A stretch of DNA of 17,563 nt from Burkholderiales bacterium UBA4615 (GTDB lineage: Bacteria > Pseudomonadota > Gammaproteobacteria > Burkholderiales > Burkholderiaceae_E), in contig DGIT01000025.1 of assembly GCA_002386465.1 (NCBI GenBank), forward strand, positions 1-17,563, given 5' to 3'. The translations under genes and the position numbers were made by a program. Positions 1-7,736 of the stretch are shown here, piece by piece (within the stretch, counting starts at the first letter, position 1; each line of letters begins with the position of its first letter). A model generated the notes under the pieces. The model saw only the letters and a program-made list of their open reading frames with translations. It had not been told where the DNA came from and searched no databases.

Positions 1-526
1 CATTGGCCAGCGCCAGATTGGCCCGCGCGACGGCTTCTTCAAAACCGATCACGGCGCGTGAATCGGTGCGCGCGATGATGCAGAAATCGTTCGAGCGACG
101 CGCAGCCGCGGCAGCACGAATCTTTGCGATGTAGTCCTCGCGGCTGGTCACTTCCTTGTTGTCCAGATGACCGCAGCGCTTCGGAAAGACCTGGTCTTCA
201 ATGTGTATCGCGGCCACACCCGCCCTTTCGAACTCCTGCACGGTGCGAAAGACATTGAGCTCATTGCCATAGCCTGTATCGGCATCGCTGATCAGCGGAA
301 TGGAAATCGAGTTCACGATCCGCGTGGCATTGGCCACCATCTCGGTGAGCGTGAGCAGACCATAGTCGGGGTAACCGAGCGTGGCCGAGGTGCCAGCGCC
401 AGTCATGTACGCCGCAGAAAACCCGGCCCGGTCAATGGCCCGACCGGTAATGCCATCGACGGCACCAGGTGCCACGACCATCTTGCCGCTGCGCAGCAGC
501 GAACGGAATTGAGCAGCCTGCGACAT
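1..526 (-). CDS. PEP mutase / isocitrate lyase superfamily enzyme (partial, C-terminus beyond window)
   Basis: Reading leftward from the ATG at 526 gives 175 residues with no stop before the window edge, so the gene is cut at its 3' end. The N-terminal half of a PEP mutase/isocitrate lyase TIM barrel is clear: DADTGYG at residues 81-87 (Mg-binding aspartates), then HIEDQ at 108-112 and the catalytic-loop motif KRCGH at 116-120, then ARTDSRA near 152-158. Family members cleave or rearrange 2-oxo/2-hydroxy carboxylates (2-methylisocitrate lyase, oxaloacetate decarboxylase, carboxyphosphonoenolpyruvate mutase). The visible part does not settle which reaction applies, although KRCGH resembles the lyase branch. 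The start is supported by AGGAG about 8 nt upstream. It is divergent from the MFS transporter across a 360-bp gap. Family assignment is firm; substrate is unknown. Confidence 0.9.
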   Translation of the reverse strand, partial: MSQAAQFRSLLRSGKMVVAPGAVDGITGRAIDRAGFSAAYMTGAGTSATLGYPDYGLLTLTEMVANATRIVNSISIPLISDADTGYGNELNVFRTVQEFERAGVAAIHIEDQVFPKRCGHLDNKEVTSREDYIAKIRAAAAARRSNDFCIIARTDSRAVIGFEEAVARANLALAN

Positions 527-886
527 GTCTGATCTCCTGAAGGACTGAACAAGTGAATGGCTCAGGGCGACAGGCGCAGACGCAACCGGCGGGTTGGCCG
601 GTTCGCGTGTGAAGTGTCTCCCCGATGTGCGCAGCCTGCGCAGCCGTTGCAGCCCGCTGACCGGCCACTTATTCTGCGCTGACTGTACGTCATGTGCCGA
701 TGCCATGGTTCGATACGCCGGCAGCTGTCATTACAGGCTCAGCCCGGGCCCTTGTCAATCCGCGTTCGCCCTCATCGGCCCACCAAGCCGCCCATGCGCT
801 GCAGGGCCGCGTTTCAAGGACCATCCGGTGCGACGGCGCCCGTGCACCTGGGCAAGCGACAATGCGTGCTGACCCTTGGGATATCG
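527..886. other. Divergent intergenic region, no gene seen
   Basis: This 360-bp stretch separates the leftward lyase-family gene from the rightward MFS gene. I find no reading frame in it that looks like protein. It must hold the promoters of both genes, but no convincing -35/-10 pair stands out. It contains the inverted repeat at 584-603 (listed separately) and a weak dyad, TGAC-5 nt-GTCA, at 680-692 that could be an operator half-site arrangement. Confidence 0.5.
584..603. promoter_or_regulatory. Inverted repeat upstream of the lyase-family gene
   Basis: AACCGGC and GCCGGTT form a perfect 7-bp dyad around a 6-nt loop, about 58 bp upstream of the leftward start codon at 526. The position would suit an operator or a 5'-leader hairpin. 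There is no T tract to suggest a terminator. Function is inferred only from the symmetry and position. Confidence 0.3.
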
Positions 887-2098
887 ATGACACCACCCGA
901 CAGCAAACGCTTCAACGAACGCCGGGTGCTCGCGTGGATGTGCCTGATCATCTTTTTCAATCAGGTGGGTTTTGGCGCCGTCGTACCTGTGCTGCCGCTG
1001 TATGCCAGTTCGTTCGGCGTATCGGTCTCGGCCATCGGTGCGACCATTGCCGTGTATGGCGCAGCGCGCTTTCTGTGTGCCGTGCCCTCGGGTCGCATGG
1101 CCGACCACTACGGCAGGCGTCCCGCACTGGCGCTCGGCGGGCTGCTCGGTGTGCTGGGCAACCTCTGGTCGGCATGGGCCGGCACGTTTCCCGAGTTTCT
1201 GGTGGCCCGGTTCATCGCAGGGCTGGGTGGTGGCATTGTGGTGAACATTGGTGCCGTGGTACTGGCCGACATCAGCACACCCGCGCGGCGCGGTCGCATG
1301 ATGGCCCTGTATCAGGGCGCCTTTCTGTTTGCGGTGGGTGTAGGGCCGTTGCCCGGCGGACTGCTGGCAGAGCGGTATGGCCTGGACATGCCCTTTATCG
1401 CCAACGCCGTGGCGGCCCTGGTGGTGGGCATCATCGCCTGGTTTGCCGTGCCGGAAACACGTGACTTTGCAGCACGCAGAGACGGCGCACCCAGACAGGC
1501 CCTGCCCTTTGGCGAACAGATTCGTCTGATGACGCGCAAGGTAGGGTTCCTGCTGGTCTGCCTGACCGGCTTTACCCATGCCATGGTGCGCACCGGCGGA
1601 TTGTTCAACGTGGTGCCGCTGGTGGCTTCGGGCAGCCTGGGCCTGGGGGCCGGGCAAATCGGCGCCAGCATGGCGCTGGGCAGCCTCTTCGGGCTCCTGG
1701 CCACCTACCCTTCCGGCATGATCGCCGACCGCTTCGGGCGCAAGCCGCTCATCGTGACGGCCGCGCTCATCACTGCGCTGTCGTTTTTCGGGTTCTGGTT
1801 TGCCACGTCGGGCCTGCAATTTGGCGTGGCCTGCGTCATCTGGGGCATTGCAGCAGCAGTCACCGGTGCTGCGCCTGCCGCCTATGCCGCCGACAATGCG
1901 CCACCGGGCATGAACGCAACTGCCATGAGCATGTACCGCGCCTTGTCCGATGTGGGCTACGTGGTGGGGCCGATCGGGCTGGGCATCCTCAGCGATCTGG
2001 CCGGGCCCAAAGTGGCCCTGGCCTTTTGTTCAATCGCCATCGGATCGGTTGCGCTGGCCTTCTGGCGTTATGCGCCTGAGAGTTACCGGCGCCGCTGA
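887..2098 (+). CDS. MFS transporter (12-TM type drug/metabolite antiporter-like)
   Basis: A 403-residue inner-membrane protein of typical major facilitator length with many hydrophobic segments. The MFS motif A signature is seen twice, once per six-helix half: GRMADHYGRR at residues 69-78, between TM2 and TM3, and SGMIADRFGRK with its Asp at residue 281, between TM8 and TM9. The second half has the glycine- and alanine-rich helices expected. Overall it resembles the proton-driven export branch, but the substrate cannot be read from sequence. The frame stays open upstream to 692, but the extra 65 residues are arginine- and proline-rich and unlike an MFS N-terminus. The ATG at 887 is therefore preferred, although its ribosome binding site is weak. 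It converges on the Bug receptor gene and is divergent from the lyase-family gene. Confidence 0.92.
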   Translation: MTPPDSKRFNERRVLAWMCLIIFFNQVGFGAVVPVLPLYASSFGVSVSAIGATIAVYGAARFLCAVPSGRMADHYGRRPALALGGLLGVLGNLWSAWAGTFPEFLVARFIAGLGGGIVVNIGAVVLADISTPARRGRMMALYQGAFLFAVGVGPLPGGLLAERYGLDMPFIANAVAALVVGIIAWFAVPETRDFAARRDGAPRQALPFGEQIRLMTRKVGFLLVCLTGFTHAMVRTGGLFNVVPLVASGSLGLGAGQIGASMALGSLFGLLATYPSGMIADRFGRKPLIVTAALITALSFFGFWFATSGLQFGVACVIWGIAAAVTGAAPAAYAADNAPPGMNATAMSMYRALSDVGYVVGPIGLGILSDLAGPKVALAFCSIAIGSVALAFWRYAPESYRRR

Positions 2099-2109
2099 GT
2101 ACTCCGAGC

Positions 2110-2126
2110 GGCGGGCATGCCCCGCC
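2110..2126. terminator. Possible bidirectional terminator hairpin
   Basis: GGCGGG and CCCGCC form a 6-bp GC stem around a 5-nt loop in the 49-bp gap between the convergent stops of the MFS and Bug genes. The position fits a shared terminator. There is no clear T run on either side, so an intrinsic terminator is only possible. Confidence 0.35.
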
Positions 2127-2147
2127 TGACCCACCCGACCTTCCGTC

Positions 2148-3134
2148 TTACTTGTCGCCCCAGGGCATCTCGGTCCACAGCTGGCGGAACTGCGCCTCGG
2201 TGTCGCGCAATACGGTGCGGTACTGCGCCGGCGCCAGATAGCGCATCTGCGTAAACAGCCCGGCGTTGATCTTCAGAAATTCCGGGTCGCTCGTGGTTTG
2301 CGCCACAGCCCGAACCAAGCGCTCGCGCACCTCGACCGGCAAGCCTTTGGGCGCTGCAATGCCACGCAGCGACGACATCTCGATGTTGTAGCCCTGCTCC
2401 TTGAAGGTGGGCACATCGGGGGCGAGCTCGGTGCGCGTGGGGCACATCTGCCCGAGGTTGCGCAGCGGCGAGCCGGCCTTGATTGCCTGCATCGCTTCGC
2501 CAATGTTGACCGCCGCCACATCAATCTGCTTACCCAGCGTGGCCGCACGCACATCGGCTGCGCCCTTGAAGGGCACGTGATTCATCTTCACGCCAGCAAT
2601 CTTTTCGAAGTACAGCATCGCCAGATGATCGTCGGAGCCCACCCCGGTGGTGCCCACCGTGACCTGACCCGGACGTGACTTTGCAAAGGCGGCGAGCTGA
2701 TCAAGCGAGCGAATCGGGCTGTCTGTATGCACCGAAAAGTTGCCCGGGTCATCGACCACATTGCCGATCAGATCGTACTGTTCCCAGTGAAAAGGCGACT
2801 TGCGCTCGATCGGGATCGTGAGCACGTTGGGCGTGTTGATGAATCCCACCGTGTAGCCGTCAGCGGCGGCCGCAGCCAGCTGACCGAACCCGATACCACC
2901 CCCTGCGCCGGTGCGGTTTTCGATCACGAGCTTTGCGCCACCGCCCAGATATTTCTCGATGAAAGGCGCCATGGCGCGTGCCATCACATCCGTCGCACCG
3001 CCCGCAGAGTAGGCAATGATCATGCGGATCGGCCGATCGGGATAGGCCTGCGCCCGTGCTGTGCCCGACACGCCTGCACCTGTTGCGCCCAGGGCTGCCA
3101 GGGTCTTGAGGGTTGATCTTCTGGAGGTATGCAT
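2148..3134 (-). CDS. Bug-family (TctC) periplasmic solute-binding protein
   Basis: A 328-residue protein with an N-terminal export signal: twin-arginine-like SRRSTLK at residues 4-10, a hydrophobic Ala/Gly stretch, and a likely cleavage near ARAQA at 26-30. The mature start YPDRPIRMI, then AYSAGGATDVMAR and IENRTGAGGGIG, are hallmarks of Bug receptors of the tripartite tricarboxylate transporter type, which bind carboxylates and related small molecules in the periplasm. Bug genes in Burkholderiales are often present without their membrane partners TctA/TctB, and none is seen here. AAGGA lies about 10 nt before the ATG. It sits 36 bp downstream of the 2-hydroxyacid dehydrogenase gene on the same strand, suggesting one transcript and a hydroxy- or keto-acid ligand (inference). 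Confidence 0.93.
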   Translation of the reverse strand: MHTSRRSTLKTLAALGATGAGVSGTARAQAYPDRPIRMIIAYSAGGATDVMARAMAPFIEKYLGGGAKLVIENRTGAGGGIGFGQLAAAAADGYTVGFINTPNVLTIPIERKSPFHWEQYDLIGNVVDDPGNFSVHTDSPIRSLDQLAAFAKSRPGQVTVGTTGVGSDDHLAMLYFEKIAGVKMNHVPFKGAADVRAATLGKQIDVAAVNIGEAMQAIKAGSPLRNLGQMCPTRTELAPDVPTFKEQGYNIEMSSLRGIAAPKGLPVEVRERLVRAVAQTTSDPEFLKINAGLFTQMRYLAPAQYRTVLRDTEAQFRQLWTEMPWGDK

Positions 3135-3170
3135 GGTCTGGGAGTCCTTCTTGGAATGTGCCTGGAATCT

Positions 3171-4226
3171 CTAAGCCGCCGCCTGGATCGGCCGACCGAG
3201 GATCGCCTCGAATCGCCTGGCAAAGACGGGCCACACTTCGGGGTTCACCAGTCTGGGCGGACGCTCACCGCTCAGCAGACCAACGAGCTGATCCGCGGAC
3301 CAGGTTGCCATGGTCTCACGGCATTCATGGGTCACGCCCGCGGTGTGATACGTGGCAATCACCGAAGGATGTTGCAGCAGTGGGGAGTCGAGCGGGGGTG
3401 GCTCCTGGTCCCAGACATCCAGTCCGGCGCCCGCCAGATGGCCCGATTGCAAAGCTGCATGCAGCGCCGCTTCATCATGGATACCTCCACGCGCGGTGGT
3501 CACGAAATACGCACCGCGCTTCATCCGCGCAAATGCTGCAGCATCGATCATGCCGCGCGTGGTGGCATCACGCGGGCAATGCAAGGATACAAAGTCACTG
3601 CGCTCCAGAAGCTCATGCAGGCTCACAGGCTGCGCGCCCCGCTGGCGAATCTCCTCTGCGCTCAGCAAGGGGTCATGCGCCAGCACACGCATGCTGAAAG
3701 CGCTCGCCAGGGCCGCCACGCGCCGCCCCGTGTTGCCAATGCCAACCACGCCCACAGTCTTGCCTGCCAGCTCGCGACCGGTCAGGTCTTCGCGCGAAAA
3801 CCCACGCTCACGGCGCAACAACCGATCACTCTCGGTGATGCGATGCGCAAGGCCAATGATCAGACCCAGTGCATGCTCGGCCACCGACACGGCATTGCCG
3901 CCTGACTGGTTCACCACAGCCACCCCGGCACGCGTACAGGCTGGCACATCGATCGGGTCAAACCCCGCGCCGGTGGACGAGGCACACAGCAACTGCGGGC
4001 AAGCCTGCAAAAGCTCCTGCGTCACGAAGGCTGCAGCCGACAACTCGTCTTTCGCAGCAGTAACGTGATAAGCATGGGCGCCCTCCAGCCCGCGCGCGGC
4101 GTCGGCAAGACTGGCGGGCATGGCTTGCACCAGCAACTGCACATCGGTGGCAGCGGTGACCCGCTGATCGAAGACCGGGTGGGTCCAATGATCAAAGCGC
4201 ACAATGCGCGGGCGAGGCAGGCTCAT
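3171..4226 (-). CDS. D-isomer-specific 2-hydroxyacid dehydrogenase family protein
   Basis: A 351-residue NAD(P)-dependent oxidoreductase that should interconvert a 2-keto acid and a D-2-hydroxy acid in the cytoplasm. The nucleotide-binding fold has GIGNTG at residues 162-167 and an Asp at 185 (LAHDP), which in this family favours NAD over NADP. The catalytic set is complete: Arg246 (in TTARGG), Glu275 (in DQEPPP) and His294 (in YHTAG; many relatives have PHIAG). An in-frame GTG lies directly before the chosen ATG. The ATG is preferred because AAGGA is 8 nt upstream of it. The gene precedes the Bug receptor gene by 36 bp and is probably co-transcribed. It is divergent from the quinone oxidoreductase across about 140 bp with no obvious promoter motif. 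Substrate unknown. Confidence 0.92.
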   Translation of the reverse strand: MSLPRPRIVRFDHWTHPVFDQRVTAATDVQLLVQAMPASLADAARGLEGAHAYHVTAAKDELSAAAFVTQELLQACPQLLCASSTGAGFDPIDVPACTRAGVAVVNQSGGNAVSVAEHALGLIIGLAHRITESDRLLRRERGFSREDLTGRELAGKTVGVVGIGNTGRRVAALASAFSMRVLAHDPLLSAEEIRQRGAQPVSLHELLERSDFVSLHCPRDATTRGMIDAAAFARMKRGAYFVTTARGGIHDEAALHAALQSGHLAGAGLDVWDQEPPPLDSPLLQHPSVIATYHTAGVTHECRETMATWSADQLVGLLSGERPPRLVNPEVWPVFARRFEAILGRPIQAAA

Positions 4227-4367
4227 CACTCAGGTCCTTGTGTCGGGCAGTCAGACCGTGATGTTAACCAGTTCCAGATCCCGGCCTGCGCAAAGCTTTT
4301 CCACTGTCTGCGGCGGTAGTCTGCATCGCCAGCCTCGCCTCACCACGTTCCCTGAAGGACCTGCACG

Positions 4368-5378
4368 ATGAAAGCATTGCTCAGCCACGACCCCGGGGGA
4401 CCCGACACGCTGGTGTTTGAAGACATCCAGCAGCCCGTGCCGCGAGTCGGCGAGGTGCTCCTGAAGGTGTTATCGGTCGGCGTCAATTTCCCCGATGCGC
4501 TGTATATCCGCGATCTGTATCAGGTGAAGATGCCGCGCCCCTTCGCACCGGGCTCGGAAGTCTGCGGCGTGGTGCAAGCGCTCGGGCCGCAGGTGCAGGG
4601 ACTGGCCGTGGGGGACAAGGTGATTGCACGCTGTGGCACAGGGGGCATGGCCGAATACGTGACCGCCGCGGCCACGCGCTGCGAAAAGATCGCGCCGGAC
4701 GCCCCCTCACATGAGGCCGCTGCCTTGTTGCTCACCTACACGACGTCGTATCACGCGCTGGTGGATTGCGGGCATCTGCAGGCGGGCGAAACGCTGCTGG
4801 TGCTGGGCGCTGCGGGTGGCGTGGGCACTGCCGCGCTCGATCTGGGCCGCGCAATGGGTGCACGGGTGATTGCTGCGGTGTCCAGCCAGGACAAGCTTGA
4901 TTTCGCTCTGAAACATGGTGCACACGGGGGCATCGTGTATCCAGGCCTTGCTGCCGATCTGTCGCAGCGCGATGCGCAAAAAGCGCTGGCCGATCAACTC
5001 AAGCAAGCCGTAGGGCCGCACGGCGCTGATGTCGTCTACGATCCGGTGGGCGGGCCTTACTCTGAAGCGGCGACCCGCACGCTGCGCCCGCACGGTCGCC
5101 ATCTGGTGGTGGGTTTCACCGCCGGCATTCCGCGCTTGCCGCTGAATCTGGTGCTGCTCAAACGCAGCCTTATCGTGGGCGTGGATCTGCGCAATTTTAG
5201 CGAAAGCGACCCACAGGCCAACGCGCGCAATGTCCGCACGATCATCGACATGTGGCAGGCGGGAACAATCAGGCCGGCGGTCTCGACGCGCTTCGCTCTG
5301 GACGACGGTGCCCAGGCCCTGCGCGTGCTGGAATCACGTCAGGCGCTGGGCAAGCTCGTGGTCGACGTGGGGACCTGA
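4368..5378 (+). CDS. NADPH:quinone oxidoreductase family protein (zinc-independent MDR)
   Basis: A 336-residue medium-chain dehydrogenase/reductase. The N-terminal GroES-like domain includes VGVNFPDALYIRDLYQ and APGSEVCGVV. The Rossmann domain has GAAGGVG at residues 147-153, the NADPH-binding loop typical of quinone oxidoreductases. The cysteine and histidine ligands of zinc alcohol dehydrogenases are absent, placing it in the zeta-crystallin/QOR group, which reduces quinones or enones with NADPH. The C-terminal segment LGKLVVDV is typical. The start is supported by AAGGA 10 nt upstream of the ATG. Its last 40 bases overlap the tail of the convergent TPR gene. The natural substrate cannot be told from sequence. 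Confidence 0.92.
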   Translation: MKALLSHDPGGPDTLVFEDIQQPVPRVGEVLLKVLSVGVNFPDALYIRDLYQVKMPRPFAPGSEVCGVVQALGPQVQGLAVGDKVIARCGTGGMAEYVTAAATRCEKIAPDAPSHEAAALLLTYTTSYHALVDCGHLQAGETLLVLGAAGGVGTAALDLGRAMGARVIAAVSSQDKLDFALKHGAHGGIVYPGLAADLSQRDAQKALADQLKQAVGPHGADVVYDPVGGPYSEAATRTLRPHGRHLVVGFTAGIPRLPLNLVLLKRSLIVGVDLRNFSESDPQANARNVRTIIDMWQAGTIRPAVSTRFALDDGAQALRVLESRQALGKLVVDVGT

Positions 5379-6613
5379 CCGGGACGCGTCCGCACCCATG
5401 CGCTTTGCTTGCGACCGTTCTGTTGCGCACACTGCACGGCATAGGACAGCAGATCGCGCTGGGCACGGCTGCCACCAATGCGCTCGTGGGTCGCCATGAG
5501 CGGTTGCAGATACTGCATCGTACTCGCATGATCGCCGCAAGCCATGGCTGCAAAGCCACGCGCCAGGGCGCTCACCATATCGGCCGCGGGCCCTTTTGCC
5601 CGATCACGCACGCGCGCAAGGCCCGCATCGTCACCGGCCATGGCGTAGACCGCCGCTGCATGCGCATCAGCAAAGGCTAGGCCAGGCTGCGGAAAGTACT
5701 GGTTGGCATAGTCGACCAGCGCACGCCAACGCTCAGGCTGTGGTGCAGCACCCAGCAGCTCGGCACGCAACAAGAATGAAGCCGAATCGGTCAGCACATT
5801 GAGTGGCGGCCCCCAGGCACCTCCGGGCCGAATTTTTTCATCGAAGAGCGCCCAGGCGGTGCGCTGATCGCCCAGCTCCAACGCCCAGAGCGCCATGTGC
5901 CAGGCCAGATGCCCGTGCATGAAGCCTTCGCGCGCATAGCCCGAATACCAGGTCTGCAACCAGGACAACCCGGCCGCATCCTCGCCCGCCTCGTAGTGCA
6001 CATGCGCCTGAATATGCGCGGCGTTGGCGTTGTCGGGGCGCTGCACCAGCGAACGTTCGATGGTACGCCGGGCTGCGTCGACCTGACCGACCTCGCATTG
6101 CGCAAAGCCATACGCATACTGGAACCACCAGTCGTCGCCACACTGCGCTTCAAACGGCTCAAGAAAATGCATCAGCGCCTGCTCGCGGCCGGCCTTGCCT
6201 GAAAAACCGAATAATCCGAATACGCCCGAGGCCGGCACCATCACCATCACATCGCGAGGCCAGCGTGCCAGGTGCGCCCGGATCTGATCGAGCGCACCAG
6301 CGCCATCGCCCATCACCACACGCTCCAGTGCCCGCACATGGCTGCGCTCGCGTTCGTTGGCAGCGTCCAGGCACCTTAACCCCTGCGCCGCACAGGCGCG
6401 GGCCTGCGCAGCACGGGCATGCACCTGATGCGCACGGGCCAACGCGATATGGGCTACCGCCATGGTCGGGTCGACAGCCAAAGCCGCCTCCAGGCGGGCT
6501 TCAATGCCCGGTTGCGCACACAGCAGCAGGCGAACCCCATCCACATACGCATCGCGCGCTGCAGGCGCGGTCGTGCTGAGCGGCAAGCCGCGATCATCGG
6601 TAAGTGCGCTCAT
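5339..6613 (-). CDS. Tetratricopeptide-repeat protein, TTC38-like
   Basis: A 424-residue, alanine-rich helical protein with TPR-like helix pairs through most of its length: a clear one near residues 30-70 (ALAVDPTMAVAHIALARAH), and others around the WWFQYAYGFAQCEVGQVDAA and ERSLVQRPDNANAAHIQAH segments. The combination of HYEAG, GHLAWHMALWALELGD and PLNVLTDSASFLLR resembles the TTC38 family, a conserved but poorly understood group thought to act as scaffolds. No signal peptide is seen. The ATG at 6613 has GGGGA upstream. The frame stays open to 6760, but that extension is not protein-like. The last 13 or so residues are encoded opposite the end of the quinone oxidoreductase and look like a non-conserved tail. 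It is divergent from the AAA+/VWA pair across 229 bp. Confidence 0.8.
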   Translation of the reverse strand: MSALTDDRGLPLSTTAPAARDAYVDGVRLLLCAQPGIEARLEAALAVDPTMAVAHIALARAHQVHARAAQARACAAQGLRCLDAANERERSHVRALERVVMGDGAGALDQIRAHLARWPRDVMVMVPASGVFGLFGFSGKAGREQALMHFLEPFEAQCGDDWWFQYAYGFAQCEVGQVDAARRTIERSLVQRPDNANAAHIQAHVHYEAGEDAAGLSWLQTWYSGYAREGFMHGHLAWHMALWALELGDQRTAWALFDEKIRPGGAWGPPLNVLTDSASFLLRAELLGAAPQPERWRALVDYANQYFPQPGLAFADAHAAAVYAMAGDDAGLARVRDRAKGPAADMVSALARGFAAMACGDHASTMQYLQPLMATHERIGGSRAQRDLLSYAVQCAQQNGRKQSAWVRTRPGQVPTSTTSLPSA

Positions 6614-6842
6614 CTCAGGTCCCCTCGGTGCGCACGCAAGGTTTGCGTACGGCCCGATTCTAAAACGCTGCGGAACGCCAGACCCAAGCCCAGTGGACCG
6701 CACGGAACAGGCAGGGTCCCTGGCCATGCGCCGCTCAGTGCGCCAGACCGGCGCGCACAAAGCAGGGTGCGCAGCCGCTCAAAACCCGACGCGGTACGAT
6801 CGCCTCCTGCCCTACCTGCACCCCGCGTTCCCGAGACCTCCC

Positions 6843-7736
6843 ATGAGCACCGCCACACCATCGTCACGCCCACCCGCCACCGCCCACCCCACGGATGCCT
6901 CTGCCCATGGCGAGGGACACCGTCTGGCGCAGCAGCCCTGGTATCTGCCGGTGGGCGATGAGATCGAGATTTTCGAAGCCGCCTACGCCGCCCGCCTGCC
7001 GGTCCTGCTCAAGGGCCCCACGGGATGCGGCAAGACACGGTTTGTTGAACACATGGCCTGGCGTCTCTTTCGTCATGCCGAGTCGCATCGGCGCGCACTG
7101 GACACGCCGCTCATTACCGTGGCCTGTCACGAAGACCTCACCGCGACCGATCTGGTGGGTCGCTATCTGCTGTCGGGCGACGAGACCGTCTGGATGGACG
7201 GACCGCTGACCCGCGCTGTGCGCAGCGGCGCCATCTGTTACCTCGATGAGGTAGTCGAGGCCCGCAAGGACACCACGGTCGTCGTGCATTCACTGACCGA
7301 CCACCGCCGCATTCTGCCGATCGAAAAAACCGGCGAAATGCTCGATGCGCATCCGGACTTTCTGCTGGTGATCTCGTACAACCCCGGCTATCAGAGCGTG
7401 CTCAAGGATCTGAAGCCCTCCACGCGTCAGCGCTTTGTGAGCCTGGAATTCGACTATCCCGACGTGGAGCGCGAATCCGCGGTCATTGCGCATGAAAGTG
7501 GTGTGGACGCTGCCACCGCGCAGCGCCTGGCCACCATCGGCCAGAAGGTGCGCAATCTGCGTGAACACGGCTTCGAGGAAGGTGTCAGCACGCGTTTGCT
7601 GATCTACACCGCGCAGCTGGTGGTGGGTGGCATCGCCCCGCGTCGGGCATGCGATGTGGCCATCTCACGCGCGGTGAGCGATGAAGCACAAGTGCAGGAG
7701 GCGGTCGCTGCAATCATCGATGTGATCCTGCCTTGA
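6843..7736 (+). CDS. MoxR-class AAA+ ATPase of the CbbQ/NirQ/NorQ type
   Basis: A 297-residue ATPase. Walker A is GPTGCGKT at residues 58-65, Walker B is AICYLDE at 130-136, and sensor 1 is the Asn at 180 in SYNPGYQ. The segments PWYLPVGDEIEIFEAA, HEDLTATDLVGRYLL and STRLLIYTAQLVVGGI are characteristic of the CbbQ/NorQ group. These hexameric ATPases work with a VWA partner to remodel or activate a client enzyme: RuBisCO for CbbQ-CbbO, nitric oxide reductase for NorQ-NorD. The first 28 residues are a Pro/Ala/Thr-rich extension. The frame is open well upstream, but the ATG at 6843 gives a family-like protein; no strong ribosome binding site precedes it. Its TGA overlaps the ATG of the VWA gene by one base, so the two are translationally coupled. 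Confidence 0.93.
   Translation: MSTATPSSRPPATAHPTDASAHGEGHRLAQQPWYLPVGDEIEIFEAAYAARLPVLLKGPTGCGKTRFVEHMAWRLFRHAESHRRALDTPLITVACHEDLTATDLVGRYLLSGDETVWMDGPLTRAVRSGAICYLDEVVEARKDTTVVVHSLTDHRRILPIEKTGEMLDAHPDFLLVISYNPGYQSVLKDLKPSTRQRFVSLEFDYPDVERESAVIAHESGVDAATAQRLATIGQKVRNLREHGFEEGVSTRLLIYTAQLVVGGIAPRRACDVAISRAVSDEAQVQEAVAAIIDVILP

Noticed and set aside
755..1819. Long minus-strand open frame opposite the MFS gene
   Set aside because: The translation is low-complexity and rich in Arg, His, Gln and Gly, with no fold-like pattern. The opposite strand has a clear MFS protein.
3129..4068. Plus-strand open frames opposite the 2-hydroxyacid dehydrogenase
   Set aside because: They are shadows of the dehydrogenase; its catalytic Arg, Glu and His are intact on the minus strand.
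6462..6842. Longer N-terminus for the AAA+ ATPase from the upstream open frame
   Set aside because: The extra 127 codons overlap the divergent TPR gene and its promoter region and do not resemble the family. The ATG at 6843 gives the expected length.
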